From Sinorhizobium numidicum (lineage in GTDB: Bacteria; Pseudomonadota; Alphaproteobacteria; Rhizobiales; Rhizobiaceae): a DNA stretch of 64,000 nt. A program made the translations under genes and the position numbers. Shown in pieces: positions 37,422 through 46,160 of this stretch. Location of the stretch: NCBI RefSeq assembly GCF_029892045.1, contig NZ_CP120368.1, positions 122,001-186,000 of the forward strand, in the 5' to 3' direction. Under the pieces are notes generated by a model. The model worked only from the letters and a program-made list of their open reading frames with translations. It had not been told where the DNA came from and did not search any database. Position 1 is the stretch's first letter. Each line of letters begins with the position of its first letter.

Positions 37422-37755
37422 TGCGGGTCCGAGTTCGATCTTTCCGTGAGGTAGGACGAAAGCGGGGCCATGGCAAGGCGAAAGGGCGCCCGGTTCGCCC
37501 TCATCCGGCCTGCCTGCCACCTTCTCCAGGTGCGGGAAAAAGAGATTCGCGGCAACGTTCCGATCGCAAAACCTCCTCTCCCTGCTTGTGAGCCGCGAGA
37601 GCCGGAATGAGGGGCGATCACAATCGCGAGACGCTCACAGCCCGCTTTGCGCCCCTGCGCAACGGCGTTCCAAAAGGCTTCTCCTGTGGGAAAGCTCTCG
37701 TTTTCCGCGGGTTCGGAATTTTCCTGGGAGCACAGGTGCAATATGGCAGCCTCAT
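37422..37755. other. Non-coding stretch with degraded rhizobial repeat
   Basis: No gene is seen here. CGCCCTCATCCGGCCTGCC at about 37497 and CACCTTCTCCAGGTGCGGG resemble a CCCTCATCCGGC-type palindromic repeat found widely in rhizobial gaps, here in decayed form. The short frames in this stretch carry no recognisable protein signature. The stretch leads into the pit remnant. Confidence 0.5.
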
Positions 37756-37912
37756 GACACCGGCGCCATCATCGGCGTCGGAGCGGCCCGGCGCGTCTCG
37801 GCGGTACGCTGAGGTCTTGCCGGAAACATCGTCGTCGCCCGGGTGATCACCCTGCCGGCGGCTGCTGTGATCTCGGCTCTCTCCTACTTCGCCGTCGATC
37901 TGGTCGGCTGAG
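37756..37912 (+). pseudogene. C-terminal remnant of a PiT-family phosphate transporter
   Basis: In the frame starting at 37756 the translation is DTGAIIGVGAARRVSAVR, a TGA stop at 37810, GLAGNIVVARVITLPAAAV, then ISALSYFAVDLVG and a stop. PiT (low-affinity inorganic phosphate) transporters end with this pattern, normally SAVRWG and VVAWVITLP. Here the first Trp has become TGA and the second Arg. Only about 50 C-terminal residues remain, with no upstream gene body. To my recollection S. meliloti carries an orfA-pit operon near recF and dnaJ, so this may be the scar of that operon. The loss is inferred. Confidence 0.78.
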
Positions 37913-38025
37913 GTCGCCGCGCCTCGATCCGTGATACTTCCGTGTCTCCCAACAAGGCGGAGACCTCTCGCCGTCGGAGGACGGCGGGTGCCCCGTTGGC
38001 ATTGCCGATGCCAGAGAGTATATTT

Positions 38026-38054
38026 TTGCAACCTAATAAAAAGTTGTGCCTAAA
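38026..38054 (+). promoter_or_regulatory. Candidate sigma-70 promoter for the DUF1326-DUF2182 pair
   Basis: TTGCAA at 38026-38031, 17 bases, then CCTAAA at 38049-38054 fits a housekeeping promoter, 44 bp before the DUF1326 ATG. The tract is much more AT-rich than its surroundings. GCAAC at 38028 and GTTGTGC at 38043 also form a near inverted repeat inside the spacer, as in some regulator-twisted promoters. Confidence 0.45.
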
Positions 38055-38097
38055 AAATCTGTGCTTGACGGAATTGGTCGGATCTTGGGAGGAGACG

Positions 38098-38733
38098 ATG
38101 GCGAACGTCAGATGGACGATCAAGGGTCGTGAGTTTATTCATTGCAATTGCGCCTATGGCTGCCCCTGCCAGTTTAACGCATTGCCGACGCACGGGCATT
38201 GCAGCGCGGTGGGCGCAATCGACATTGAGGAGGGGCATCATGGCGATACCCGGCTCGACGGTCTTAGATGCGGCATGATTGTGGCCTGGCCGGGCGCCAT
38301 TCACGAGGGTAGGGGCGCAGTGGTGCCGATCGTCGACGAGCGCGCATCCGACGAGCAGCGCGAGGCGCTGCTGCGCATTATGAGCGGCCAGGATACCGAA
38401 CCGGGCGCCACGTTCTTCCAGGTGTTTTCGACGACTTTCGAGACGTTTCACGATCCGGTTTTCGCGCCGATCGATTTTGAAGTCGACCTGGAAGCCCGCA
38501 CGGCGCGTCTGAACGTACCGGGATGGATCGAGGCGCGCGGGGAGCCGATTCTCAATCCGGTGACCGGAGCGGAGCACCGCGCCCGGCTGAACCTTCCGAG
38601 CGGGTTCGAATACGACATTTGTGAGGTCGGCCGCGGATGGGCCGATACCACCGGTCCCCTTACGCTTTCCTTGACCGACTCGCATGCGCATTTCGCCAAG
38701 TTGCACATGACCGAAAGTGGCGTGGTCCACTGA
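38098..38733 (+). CDS. DUF1326 Cys-rich protein
   Basis: This 211-residue protein lacks a signal peptide. Near the N-terminus it has HCNCAYGCPCQFNALPTHGH, a C-x-C-x3-C-x-C cluster with flanking His that is the family hallmark and looks like a metal or redox site. The family function is unknown. It starts at ATG 38098 behind GGGAGGAG. The DUF2182 gene follows four bases downstream, and these two families are often neighbours, so a joint function is likely. I infer soluble metal binding; the sequence does not fix the metal. Confidence 0.85.
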   Translation: MANVRWTIKGREFIHCNCAYGCPCQFNALPTHGHCSAVGAIDIEEGHHGDTRLDGLRCGMIVAWPGAIHEGRGAVVPIVDERASDEQREALLRIMSGQDTEPGATFFQVFSTTFETFHDPVFAPIDFEVDLEARTARLNVPGWIEARGEPILNPVTGAEHRARLNLPSGFEYDICEVGRGWADTTGPLTLSLTDSHAHFAKLHMTESGVVH

Positions 38734-38737
38734 CGTG

Positions 38738-39604
38738 ATGCCGGATACCGCTCTCGAAACCTTGTTGCGACGCGACCGGACGGTCATCGCCGCGTCGGTC
38801 GCCACTCTGGTGGCTCTCGCCTGGATCTATATCCTCTGGCTGGCCACGACCATGGATATGGGCGGTATGGTCACGCCCGAAGCGGGAATGGATGCCGACA
38901 CGCCGATGGGGGACGGCATGGAAATGGGGAGCGAAGGGCAGGCCGATCTCGAAAAGCTGATCGGCGTCTCTCCGCGTCCCTGGACCGCGGTTGATGCCGC
39001 CTTCACGCTGACGATGTGGATGGTGATGATGGTCGGCATGATGCTTCCTTCGGCGACGCCGATGATCCTGCTTTATGCCCGTGTCGGCCGGCAGAGCCGA
39101 GGAGATGGCAAGCCCTTTGCGACGACCGGCTTCTTCGCCGGCGGTTATCTCCTCGCCTGGACTGGCTTCTCTCTGGCCGCAACACTTGGACAATGGCTGA
39201 TCGACGGCGCGCTGTTGACGCCGGCGCTTGCGAGCGCCAGCCGCGTGTTCAGCGGCGTCGTGCTGGTGGTTGCGGGTCTCTACCAATGGACGCCGCTCAA
39301 GGACGCGTGCCTGCGGCAATGCCAGGCGCCGATCGTCTTTCTGCAGAACCACGGCGGCTTCCGCCGCGATCCGCGCGGGGCGGTCGCTCTCGGTTTTCGC
39401 CACGGCCTCTATTGTGTCGGCTGCTGCTGGGCGCTGATGACGCTGCTGTTTGTCGTCGGCGTCATGAATGTCCTGTGGATCGCCGTGATCGCCGTCTTCG
39501 TTCTTGTTGAGAAGCTGCTGCCGACAGGCGGCGTGCTCTCCCGCGCCGCAGGCGCGGTGCTCGTCGTCTTCGGCCTCTGGCAATTGTTTGCCGCAGCCCT
39601 CTGA
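38738..39604 (+). CDS. DUF2182 polytopic membrane protein with Met-rich loop
   Basis: This 288-residue protein has about seven helices. After helix 1 (about 20-38) comes a Met-rich segment (TTMDMGGMVTPEAGM, then DTPMGDGMEMG, about residues 39-67) that is probably periplasmic. Then PWTAVDAAFTLTMWMVMMVG with MMLPSATPMI, the family signature, and HGLYCVGCCWALM near 225 with a Cys pair. Met and Cys clusters of this kind bind Cu(I) or Ag(I) in other proteins. It has been described as a predicted metal-binding membrane protein. I infer metal transport or insertion with DUF1326; other substrates are possible. Confidence 0.85.
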   Translation: MPDTALETLLRRDRTVIAASVATLVALAWIYILWLATTMDMGGMVTPEAGMDADTPMGDGMEMGSEGQADLEKLIGVSPRPWTAVDAAFTLTMWMVMMVGMMLPSATPMILLYARVGRQSRGDGKPFATTGFFAGGYLLAWTGFSLAATLGQWLIDGALLTPALASASRVFSGVVLVVAGLYQWTPLKDACLRQCQAPIVFLQNHGGFRRDPRGAVALGFRHGLYCVGCCWALMTLLFVVGVMNVLWIAVIAVFVLVEKLLPTGGVLSRAAGAVLVVFGLWQLFAAAL

Positions 39605-39618
39605 CGGGAGCGCGCCTC

Positions 39619-39717
39619 TACTGCATGTGTCCTTAGATCGGAGCCGATCTAAAGACACATGCAGCAATTCAAAGCGCTACAGCGACCTTTGCGCGTCTGA
39701 ATAGACACGGCGCTGTA
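39619..39717. repeat. RIME1-like element, copy 2
   Basis: TACTGCATGTGTCCTTAGAT with ATCTAAAGACACATGCAGCA is an almost perfect left palindrome; the centre is AATTCAAAGCGCTACAGCGA; the right arm is GCGCGTCTGAATAGACACGG, CGCTGTA. It lies between the convergent DUF2182 and dnaJ genes and could stop transcription from both. Confidence 0.87.
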
Positions 39718-39739
39718 TGGGACGCGCGCTTGAATGAGG

Positions 39740-40885
39740 TCAATCGCTCAACGTATCGAAGAAATCCTTCATCCGGGCGAAGAAGCCCGCCGATTCCGGA
39801 TTGTTCTCCTTGGACGAGATCTGCTCGAACTCCTGCAGCAATTCGCGCTGGCGCTTGGTGAGCTTTTGCGGCGTCTCGATCTGGATCTGGATGTAGAGAT
39901 CGCCCATCTGGTTGGAGCGCAGCACCGGCATGCCCTTGCCTTTCAGGCGGAACTGCTTGCCGGCCTGCGTGCCTTCCGGCACTGTCACGCGGGACTTCGT
40001 GCCGTCGAGCGTTGTGACATCGAACTTACCGCCGAGCGCCGCCGTCGTCATCGAGATCGGCACACTGCAATAGAGGTCGGCGCCGTCGCGCTGGTAGAAC
40101 TCATGCGGCTTGACGGACAGAAAAATATAGAGATCGCCCGGCGGTCCACCGCGAAGTCCGGCTTCGCCTTCGCCTGAAAGGCGGATGCGCGTTCCGTCCT
40201 CGATGCCGGCCGGGATGTTGACCGAGAGCGTCCGCTCCTCCATGACCCGGCCTTGGCCATGGCACTTCGTGCACGGATCGGTGATCGTCTGACCACGGCC
40301 GCCGCAGGTGGGGCAGGTGCGCTCGATCGAGAAGAAGCCCTGGGCAGCACGCACCCGGCCGGACCCATGACAGGTGGGGCAGGTCTTCGGGCTGGTGCCA
40401 GGCTTCGCGCCCGTGCCGGTGCAGACGTCACAGGTGATGGAGGTCGGAACACGGATCTGCGCGGTCTTGCCGGTATAGGCCTCCTCGAGCGTGATTTCCA
40501 TGTTGTAGCGCAGGTCCGCGCCGCGTTCGCGGCCGCCGGACGAGCGCCGTTGGCGGCCACCGCCCATCATCTCGCCGAAAATATCTTCGAAAATATCGGA
40601 GAAGCCGCCGGCGGCGCTGCCGCCGCCAAACCCGTTGCCGAAGCCCGCGCCCATGCCGCCCTGCTCAAAGGCAGCATGTCCGTAGCGGTCGTAGGCTGCC
40701 CGCTTTTGCGGGTCCTTCAGCGTCTCGTAGGCTTGGTTGATTTCCTTGAAGGATTTTTCCGCTTCTGTGTCACCGGGGTTTTTGTCCGGGTGATACTTCA
40801 TCGCCAGTTTGCGGAAGGCGCTTTTCAGCTCCTTCTCGTCCGCGTTTTTTCCAACGCCAAGCGTTTCGTAAAGATCACGTTTCAT
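39740..40885 (-). CDS. dnaJ: Chaperone DnaJ
   Basis: This is a 381-residue type I Hsp40. The J domain (residues 1-70) has the HPD motif in [11 protein letters not shown], followed by a Gly/Phe-rich linker ([20 protein letters not shown]), four zinc-finger repeats ([32 protein letters not shown], about 145-215) and the substrate-binding C-terminus. It stimulates DnaK ATPase and delivers substrates. It lies 320 bp after dnaK; a strong terminator lies in between, so it probably needs its own promoter, which I could not define. Confidence 0.97.
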   Translation of the reverse strand: MKRDLYETLGVGKNADEKELKSAFRKLAMKYHPDKNPGDTEAEKSFKEINQAYETLKDPQKRAAYDRYGHAAFEQGGMGAGFGNGFGGGSAAGGFSDIFEDIFGEMMGGGRQRRSSGGRERGADLRYNMEITLEEAYTGKTAQIRVPTSITCDVCTGTGAKPGTSPKTCPTCHGSGRVRAAQGFFSIERTCPTCGGRGQTITDPCTKCHGQGRVMEERTLSVNIPAGIEDGTRIRLSGEGEAGLRGGPPGDLYIFLSVKPHEFYQRDGADLYCSVPISMTTAALGGKFDVTTLDGTKSRVTVPEGTQAGKQFRLKGKGMPVLRSNQMGDLYIQIQIETPQKLTKRQRELLQEFEQISSKENNPESAGFFARMKDFFDTLSD

Positions 40886-41157
40886 GCTTCAAAGATTATC
40901 CTTTGGCAGGCCTTGCCAGCGCGTGCCCCGGCGGCAACCTGATTATCTTGCCACAGGATTTAGTAAACCTTAAAGCGCGATGCCATAGCCAACTCGGTAC
41001 TAGCGCGGATTTTTGTCTGAAAAATGCAGTTTTCGACGGGCCGTCACCTCGCCAGCGATGATTGACGGGGTTGCATCATGCCTGTGAGCGGGCGACCGTC
41101 GGGAAAGACACCCCCGCTTCGCCAAATCCGCTTCCTGGAATTTCGCCGCGTTGACAC

Positions 41158-41184
41158 AAAAAAGCCCGGGATCGCTCCCGGGCT
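41158..41184 (-). terminator. Rho-independent terminator of dnaK
   Basis: On the minus strand, GAGCCCGGGAGCGATCCCGGGC is followed by TTTTTT. The stem is GCCCGGG with CCCGGGC (7 bp) and a loop AGCGAT, then six U. It starts 22 bp after the dnaK stop and is a textbook intrinsic terminator. The rest of the 320 bp gap before dnaJ holds nothing else I recognise. Confidence 0.9.
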
Positions 41185-41205
41185 CGTTCGTTGCAAAGGC
41201 CAAAC

Positions 41206-43128
41206 TTAGGCAGAGCGCTTGCGGCCGTCCTCGTCCTTGACCTCTTCGAAATCGGCATCGACGACATCGCTGTCGCGAGCGGCGTCGGCCGCTGCATCCG
41301 CATGGGCGGCTTCGGCCTGCTGAGACTCATAAATCGCTTGGCCGAGCTTCATGGAAACTTCCATGAGCGTGTTGGTCTTGGCCTTGATGTCCTCGGCGTC
41401 CGGCTCGGAAGCCTCGGCGGCGGTCTTGAGCGCCGCAATCGCGTCGCTGATCGCCTTACGGTCCGTCTCCGAAACCTTGTCGCCATATTCCTTCAGCGAC
41501 TTCTCTGAAGAATGGATCAGGGCTTCGGCCTGGTTCTTGGCTTCGACCGTTTCGCGGCGCTTCTTGTCGACCTCGGCATTGGCTTCGGCGTCCTTGACCA
41601 TCTTCTCGATGTCGGCGTCGGAGAGACCACCGGATGCCTGGATGCGGATCTGGTGTTCCTTGCCGGTGCCCTTGTCCTTGGCCGATACCTGCACGATGCC
41701 GTTGGCGTCGATGTCGAAAGTGACTTCGATCTGCGGTACGCCGCGCGGCGCCGGCGGAATGCCGACGAGGTCGAACTGGCCGAGCAGTTTGTTGTCCGCC
41801 GCCATTTCGCGCTCACCCTGGGAAACGCGGATCGTCACCGCGGACTGGTTGTCGTCGGCCGTCGAGAAGACCTGCGATTTCTTGGTCGGGATCGTCGTGT
41901 TGCGCTCGATCAGGCGGGTGAAGACGCCGCCGAGCGTTTCAATGCCGAGCGACAGCGGGGTCACGTCGAGGAGCAGAACGTCCTTGACGTCGCCCTGCAG
42001 AACGCCGGCCTGGATGGCAGCACCCATGGCGACCACTTCATCCGGGTTCACGCCCTTGTGCGGCTCCTTGCCGAACAACTGCTTCACGGTTTCCTGAACT
42101 TTCGGCATGCGGGTCATGCCGCCGACGAGAACGACTTCGTCGATCTCGGCCGCGGAGACGCCGGCATCCTTGAGCGCCGCCTTGCAGGGCGCGATGGTCT
42201 TCTGGATCAGATCCTCGACCAGGCTTTCGAACTTGGCGCGCGACAATTTCATCGTCAGATGCTTCGGACCGGAAGCATCGGCCGTGATGAACGGCAGGTT
42301 GATTTCCGTCTGCTGCGAGGACGACAGCTCGATCTTCGCCTTTTCGGCAGCTTCCTTGAGGCGCTGCAGCGCAAGCTTGTCGTTCTTGAGGTCGATGCCC
42401 TGTTCCTTCTTGAACTCGGCTGCCAGGTATTCGACCAGACGCATGTCGAAGTCTTCACCGCCGAGGAAGGTGTCGCCGTTGGTCGACTTCACTTCGAAGA
42501 CGCCATCGCCGATTTCGAGCACGGAAATATCGAATGTACCGCCGCCAAGGTCGTAGACGGCGATCGTCTTGCCTTCCTTCTTGTCGAGGCCATAGGCGAG
42601 CGCGGCCGCGGTCGGCTCGTTGATGATGCGCAGCACTTCGAGGCCGGCGATCTTGCCGGCGTCCTTGGTGGCCTGACGCTGGGCGTCGTTGAAGTAGGCC
42701 GGAACGGTGATCACGGCCTTCTCGACCTTTTCACCGAGATAGGATTCGGCCGTTTCCTTCATCTTCTGGAGGATCATGGCGGAGATCTGCGACGGGGAGT
42801 AGCCCTTGCCCTGGGCCTCGACCCACGCATCGTTATTATCGGCCTTGATAATCTTGTAGGGGACCATCCCCTTGTCCTTCTGCGTCGTCGGATCCTGGAA
42901 GGTCCGGCCGATCAGGCGCTTGATCGCAAAGAGGGTGTTCTCCGGATTGGTGACGGCCTGGCGTTTGGCCGGCTGGCCGACGAGACGTTCGCCGTCGTCG
43001 GTGAATGCCACCATCGAGGGGGTCGTGCGCGCGCCCTCGGCGTTTTCGATCACCTTCGCGTCCTTGCCGTCCATGACGGCGACGCAGGAGTTGGTCGTTC
43101 CCAGGTCAATACCAATTACTTTAGCCAT
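41206..43128 (-). CDS. dnaK: Chaperone DnaK (Hsp70)
   Basis: This is a 640-residue Hsp70. It begins [20 protein letters not shown] (phosphate 1 loop), has [20 protein letters not shown] near 190 (phosphate 2) and [15 protein letters not shown] near 335 (adenosine motif). The linker [19 protein letters not shown] opens the substrate-binding domain near 385. The acidic tail ends [17 protein letters not shown] (close to the EEVKD end of bacterial DnaK). A heat-shock promoter-like sequence precedes it and a strong terminator follows. It works with DnaJ, encoded downstream, in protein folding and control of RpoH. Confidence 0.98.
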   Translation of the reverse strand: MAKVIGIDLGTTNSCVAVMDGKDAKVIENAEGARTTPSMVAFTDDGERLVGQPAKRQAVTNPENTLFAIKRLIGRTFQDPTTQKDKGMVPYKIIKADNNDAWVEAQGKGYSPSQISAMILQKMKETAESYLGEKVEKAVITVPAYFNDAQRQATKDAGKIAGLEVLRIINEPTAAALAYGLDKKEGKTIAVYDLGGGTFDISVLEIGDGVFEVKSTNGDTFLGGEDFDMRLVEYLAAEFKKEQGIDLKNDKLALQRLKEAAEKAKIELSSSQQTEINLPFITADASGPKHLTMKLSRAKFESLVEDLIQKTIAPCKAALKDAGVSAAEIDEVVLVGGMTRMPKVQETVKQLFGKEPHKGVNPDEVVAMGAAIQAGVLQGDVKDVLLLDVTPLSLGIETLGGVFTRLIERNTTIPTKKSQVFSTADDNQSAVTIRVSQGEREMAADNKLLGQFDLVGIPPAPRGVPQIEVTFDIDANGIVQVSAKDKGTGKEHQIRIQASGGLSDADIEKMVKDAEANAEVDKKRRETVEAKNQAEALIHSSEKSLKEYGDKVSETDRKAISDAIAALKTAAEASEPDAEDIKAKTNTLMEVSMKLGQAIYESQQAEAAHADAAADAARDSDVVDADFEEVKDEDGRKRSA

Positions 43129-43239
43129 GTCGTTCTCTCCTTGCAGCGGACTGTCGGAACCCGGTCAGGCATTCGTGGGACAGCCCCTAACGGGATGGTC
43201 TTTGAATTTTATCGCAGCTCGGGCTGCGCCGATGCGGCG

Positions 43240-43269
43240 TATATAAGGACCGGCGTTTCGGACTGCAAG
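43240..43269 (-). promoter_or_regulatory. Heat-shock (RpoH-type) promoter of dnaK
   Basis: On the minus strand, CTTGCA (43264-43269) and, 15 bases later, CCTTATATA (43240-43248) resemble the alphaproteobacterial sigma-32 consensus CTTGAC with CCTATAT, though the spacing is short. It lies about 112 bp before the dnaK ATG, leaving a leader of about 100 bases. A GAGAG ribosome site precedes the ATG. Confidence 0.65.
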
Positions 43270-43391
43270 GCATTCTGCGGGGGGATCAGGGGCAAATGCA
43301 AGCGGCGTTTCTTGTTCCTGCGAAGGGATATCGATATCGCTACTTCCCGTTGCGGGAAAACCGCGTGGCAGAGCGCGTTTCCGGCGGTCGT

Positions 43392-45614
43392 TCAGCCGCC
43401 TGTCAGCAGGTCGAAAAGCGTGGTCCGGCGCGTCGCCCCGGTCGTCTCGCCGACGCCTTCGGGCGGAATCGGGCCCCCTTCCTGTTCGTTCGCCGGGCGT
43501 ACTTGCTCGATGGCGGCCGTGCCATCAACGCTTGCCGGCGGCTCGGGAAATGCATCGGCAGCGCCGGTTCCGAAGCCGTCCGAAACCGCCTCGGCGCCAG
43601 CGGCCGCGCCGCCGTCGAAGACCGGCTGGACGCCGGTCGTGCCGAAGAGCGGCGACGGCGAAAGACCCTCGTGAGCCGCAACCATGAAATCGTGCCAGGC
43701 CTTGGCGGGAAGGCCTCCACCGGTCACCTTCTTCATCGATTTGCCGTCGTCGTTGCCGAACCAGATGCCGGTCGTCAGGTTGGACGTATAGCCGACGAAA
43801 AGCGCATCGCGGAAAGATTGAGTGGTGCCCGTCTTGCCGGCCGCCTCCCAGCCCGGCAGGCGCGCCTTCTTGCCGGTTCCAGTCGTCAGTACGCGCATCA
43901 TCATCTGGTTCATCTCGCTGACGATCGCCGGATCGAGCACGCGCGGCGGGTTGTCGTAGGTATTTTCGAAGAGCACCGTGCCGTCCGCGGTGGAGATGCG
44001 GCGGATGACATGCGGCGTTGCCTTGAAACCGCCGTTCATGAAGGGCGCGTAGGATGACGTCAGCTCGACAAGCGTGACTTCCGACGTTCCAAGCGCGATC
44101 GAGGCGTTCGCCTGCATTTCCGAATCGATTCCCAGTCGATGTGCGACCTTGACGACCTGTTGCGGCCCCACCTCCATGACGAGCTGGGCGGCGATCGTAT
44201 TCAGCGAATTGGCGAGCGCATCGGCAAGCGTTACGTCTCCACGATATTTCTGATCGTAGTTTTCCGGTGTCCAGTTGCCGATCCTGACCGGCGCATCATT
44301 GCGGACGGACATGGGCGTGCGACCGATCTCGAGCGCCGCCGCGTAGACGAAGGGCTTGAAGGCGGAACCCGGCTGGCGCTTGGCCTTGGAGGCGCGGTCG
44401 AACTGGCTTTCGGCATAATCCCGTCCGCCGACCAGGGCTCTGATCGCACCGGTGCCGTCGATAGAGACGAGGGCGGCCTGCGAGGCATTGAGCTTGCCTC
44501 CTTCCGCCTCCAATGTCGCGGAAATGACCTCTTCGGCCTCCTTTTCAAGCGCTAGGTCGATGGTCGTGTCGATCACAAGATCCTGCGTGATCTCGCCGAT
44601 CATGCCGGGAAGCTGGTCCATCACCATGTCGGCGACGTAGTATTCGGCGCCCGACCAGAAGCTCTTGGCCCGCGTCGGTGCCTGCGACATCGCCGTCTTG
44701 ATCTCGGCGTCGCTGATGAAGCCCTCTTCGCGCATCGCGCCGAGCACGACCTGCGCCCGTTGCTCGGCTGCCTGCGGATCGCGTGCCGGCGACAGCCGCG
44801 ACGGCGCCTTCAACAGACCGGCGAGCAACGCCGCCTCGCCGAGATTGACGTCGCGTGCCGACTTGTTGAAGTAGCGCCGCGAAGCCGCTTCGACGCCATA
44901 GGCGTTGGAGCCGAAGAAGACGCGGTTGAGATACATCGCCAGGATCTGGTCCTTGGAGTATTTCTGTTCCAGCCAGAGGGCGAGCAGCACCTCCTGCACC
45001 TTCCGCTCCAAAGTCCGCTCAGGCGAGAGGAACAGGTTCTTGGCGAGCTGCTGCGTCAAGGTCGAGCCGCCCTGAACCATGCGCCCGGCCGTGAGATTCG
45101 TCAGCATGGCGCGTGCGAGGCCAAGCGGATCGACGCCGAAATGCGAATAGAACCGGCGGTCCTCGATGGCGATCACGGCCTGGGGAATATAGGGCGACAT
45201 GTTTTCGAGCGACAGCGCCTCGCCGCCGGTCGCGCCCCGATTGGCGATGATGTCGCCGCTAACCGAGAGAATTTTCACGTTCGGCGGACGGTCCGGGATC
45301 GACCAACTGGTGGCGCTCGGCATGCGCGCGCCGTAATAGAGCACCAGGCCACCGACGCCGATGGCGCCCCATATGCCGAGCACGACGCACCAATAGGCGA
45401 GGCGCCGCACGAGCCCGAAAAAGCCGCTGCCGGAGCCGCCTTTGCTCGCGCGCCTGCCGCGTGGCTCTCGTTTGCCGCTGCTTTGCGTGGACTTGGCGCG
45501 CCTGGATTTGCGTGCGCCGCTCACGCGATCGCTCGCCTCGACGCGGAAATCGTCATCGTCGTCATTGCCGCCGAAGGAGGGTTCTATCCGCTGTCCTGAT
45601 TTGCCGCTCGCCAT
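43392..45614 (-). CDS. Class A penicillin-binding protein (PBP1A type)
   Basis: This 740-residue bifunctional peptidoglycan synthase has a basic cytoplasmic N-terminus of about 70 residues (KSRRAKSTQSS, RGRRASKG), one helix (70-95), a GT51 glycosyltransferase domain (EDRRFYSHFGVDPLG near 150, GGSTLTQQLAKNLFLSPERT near 178) and a transpeptidase domain. The latter has the SxxK motif in RQPGSAFKPF near 415, SLN in ADALANSLNTIAAQ near 470 and KTGTTQSFRDA near 600. The C-terminus is a Pro/Glu-rich tail. A CtrA-like box lies 140 bp upstream. It builds and cross-links the cell wall. Confidence 0.93.
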   Translation of the reverse strand: MASGKSGQRIEPSFGGNDDDDDFRVEASDRVSGARKSRRAKSTQSSGKREPRGRRASKGGSGSGFFGLVRRLAYWCVVLGIWGAIGVGGLVLYYGARMPSATSWSIPDRPPNVKILSVSGDIIANRGATGGEALSLENMSPYIPQAVIAIEDRRFYSHFGVDPLGLARAMLTNLTAGRMVQGGSTLTQQLAKNLFLSPERTLERKVQEVLLALWLEQKYSKDQILAMYLNRVFFGSNAYGVEAASRRYFNKSARDVNLGEAALLAGLLKAPSRLSPARDPQAAEQRAQVVLGAMREEGFISDAEIKTAMSQAPTRAKSFWSGAEYYVADMVMDQLPGMIGEITQDLVIDTTIDLALEKEAEEVISATLEAEGGKLNASQAALVSIDGTGAIRALVGGRDYAESQFDRASKAKRQPGSAFKPFVYAAALEIGRTPMSVRNDAPVRIGNWTPENYDQKYRGDVTLADALANSLNTIAAQLVMEVGPQQVVKVAHRLGIDSEMQANASIALGTSEVTLVELTSSYAPFMNGGFKATPHVIRRISTADGTVLFENTYDNPPRVLDPAIVSEMNQMMMRVLTTGTGKKARLPGWEAAGKTGTTQSFRDALFVGYTSNLTTGIWFGNDDGKSMKKVTGGGLPAKAWHDFMVAAHEGLSPSPLFGTTGVQPVFDGGAAAGAEAVSDGFGTGAADAFPEPPASVDGTAAIEQVRPANEQEGGPIPPEGVGETTGATRRTTLFDLLTGG

Positions 45615-45754
45615 GCCGGAAGGATGCGTCCCTTTGAGGCCGGACCCGGTTGCATTATCGCTCCAGCGATTCCGGCGGCGCAGTTTGTCGAGCGATTGCG
45701 GGATGCTGCTCCCGCCCCGCTCGTGCCGATCCGTTGGACTCTAAATGCGGCAAT

Positions 45755-45769
45755 TTAAGGGGGAGTTAA
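45755..45769. promoter_or_regulatory. Candidate CtrA box upstream of the PBP gene
   Basis: TTAA, seven bases (GGGGGAG), then TTAA occurs at 45755-45769, matching the core TTAA-N7-TTAA of CtrA sites. The PBP gene starts 140 bp away on the minus strand and the sRNA gene begins about 170 bp away on the plus strand. Control of either is possible. The site was found by eye only. Confidence 0.42.
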
Positions 45770-45938
45770 GAGCCCGAATTCACACTTTGTTAAGTTCTCT
45801 CAATTCGTTACCCTTGCCCGCCCTCTCCCTGTCCGACATCGATATATCCGCGACTTCTTCTGCCGTTGCCCTGCGTCCTGCGCAATGCTGCAATGCAGCA
45901 TTAGCTATGTTAAATCAGCCGGAATGATTTATCGTGTG

Positions 45939-46060
45939 TTTATCGAAGCGCTGCACCTCCTCCCGCGGCGCCCGATGCAGGTCGGTTTCACTCCTCCTCC
46001 CAGAAACCGATCAAGTTTAAAGACCCCGACGCCACCTCCTCCCGGCTCGGGGTCTTTTTA
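45939..46060 (+). ncRNA. Alpha-r14 family small RNA (NfeR1-like)
   Basis: Three hairpins in a row each show a CCTCCTCCC loop, an anti-Shine-Dalgarno sequence: 45956-45964 in the GCGCTG/CGGCGC stem, 45993-46001 in a 10 bp GGTCGGTTTC/GAAACCGATC stem, and 46035-46043 in the terminator AAAGACCCCGA/TCGGGGTCTTT followed by TTTTTA. This is the layout of the rhizobial alpha-r14 sRNAs, and of NfeR1 of S. meliloti (about 123 nt), which bind ribosome sites of transporter mRNAs. The length from about 45939 agrees. The 5' end is estimated. It is between the PBP and DMT genes. Confidence 0.85.
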
Positions 46061-46160
46061 TTTTCATCAGAACGGGTTTCCGAATTCGACGGCGGCAAAT
46101 CTGCAGGACGCTTTGAAAAAATCGTGGTTGCAGTCGCAAAGCGCGTGTATCTGCTGATCT

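Noticed and set aside
37942..38097. N-terminal extension of the DUF1326 protein by 52 residues
   Set aside because: The extension runs through the promoter-like AT-rich tract and is not family-like; GGGAGGAG precedes ATG 38098.
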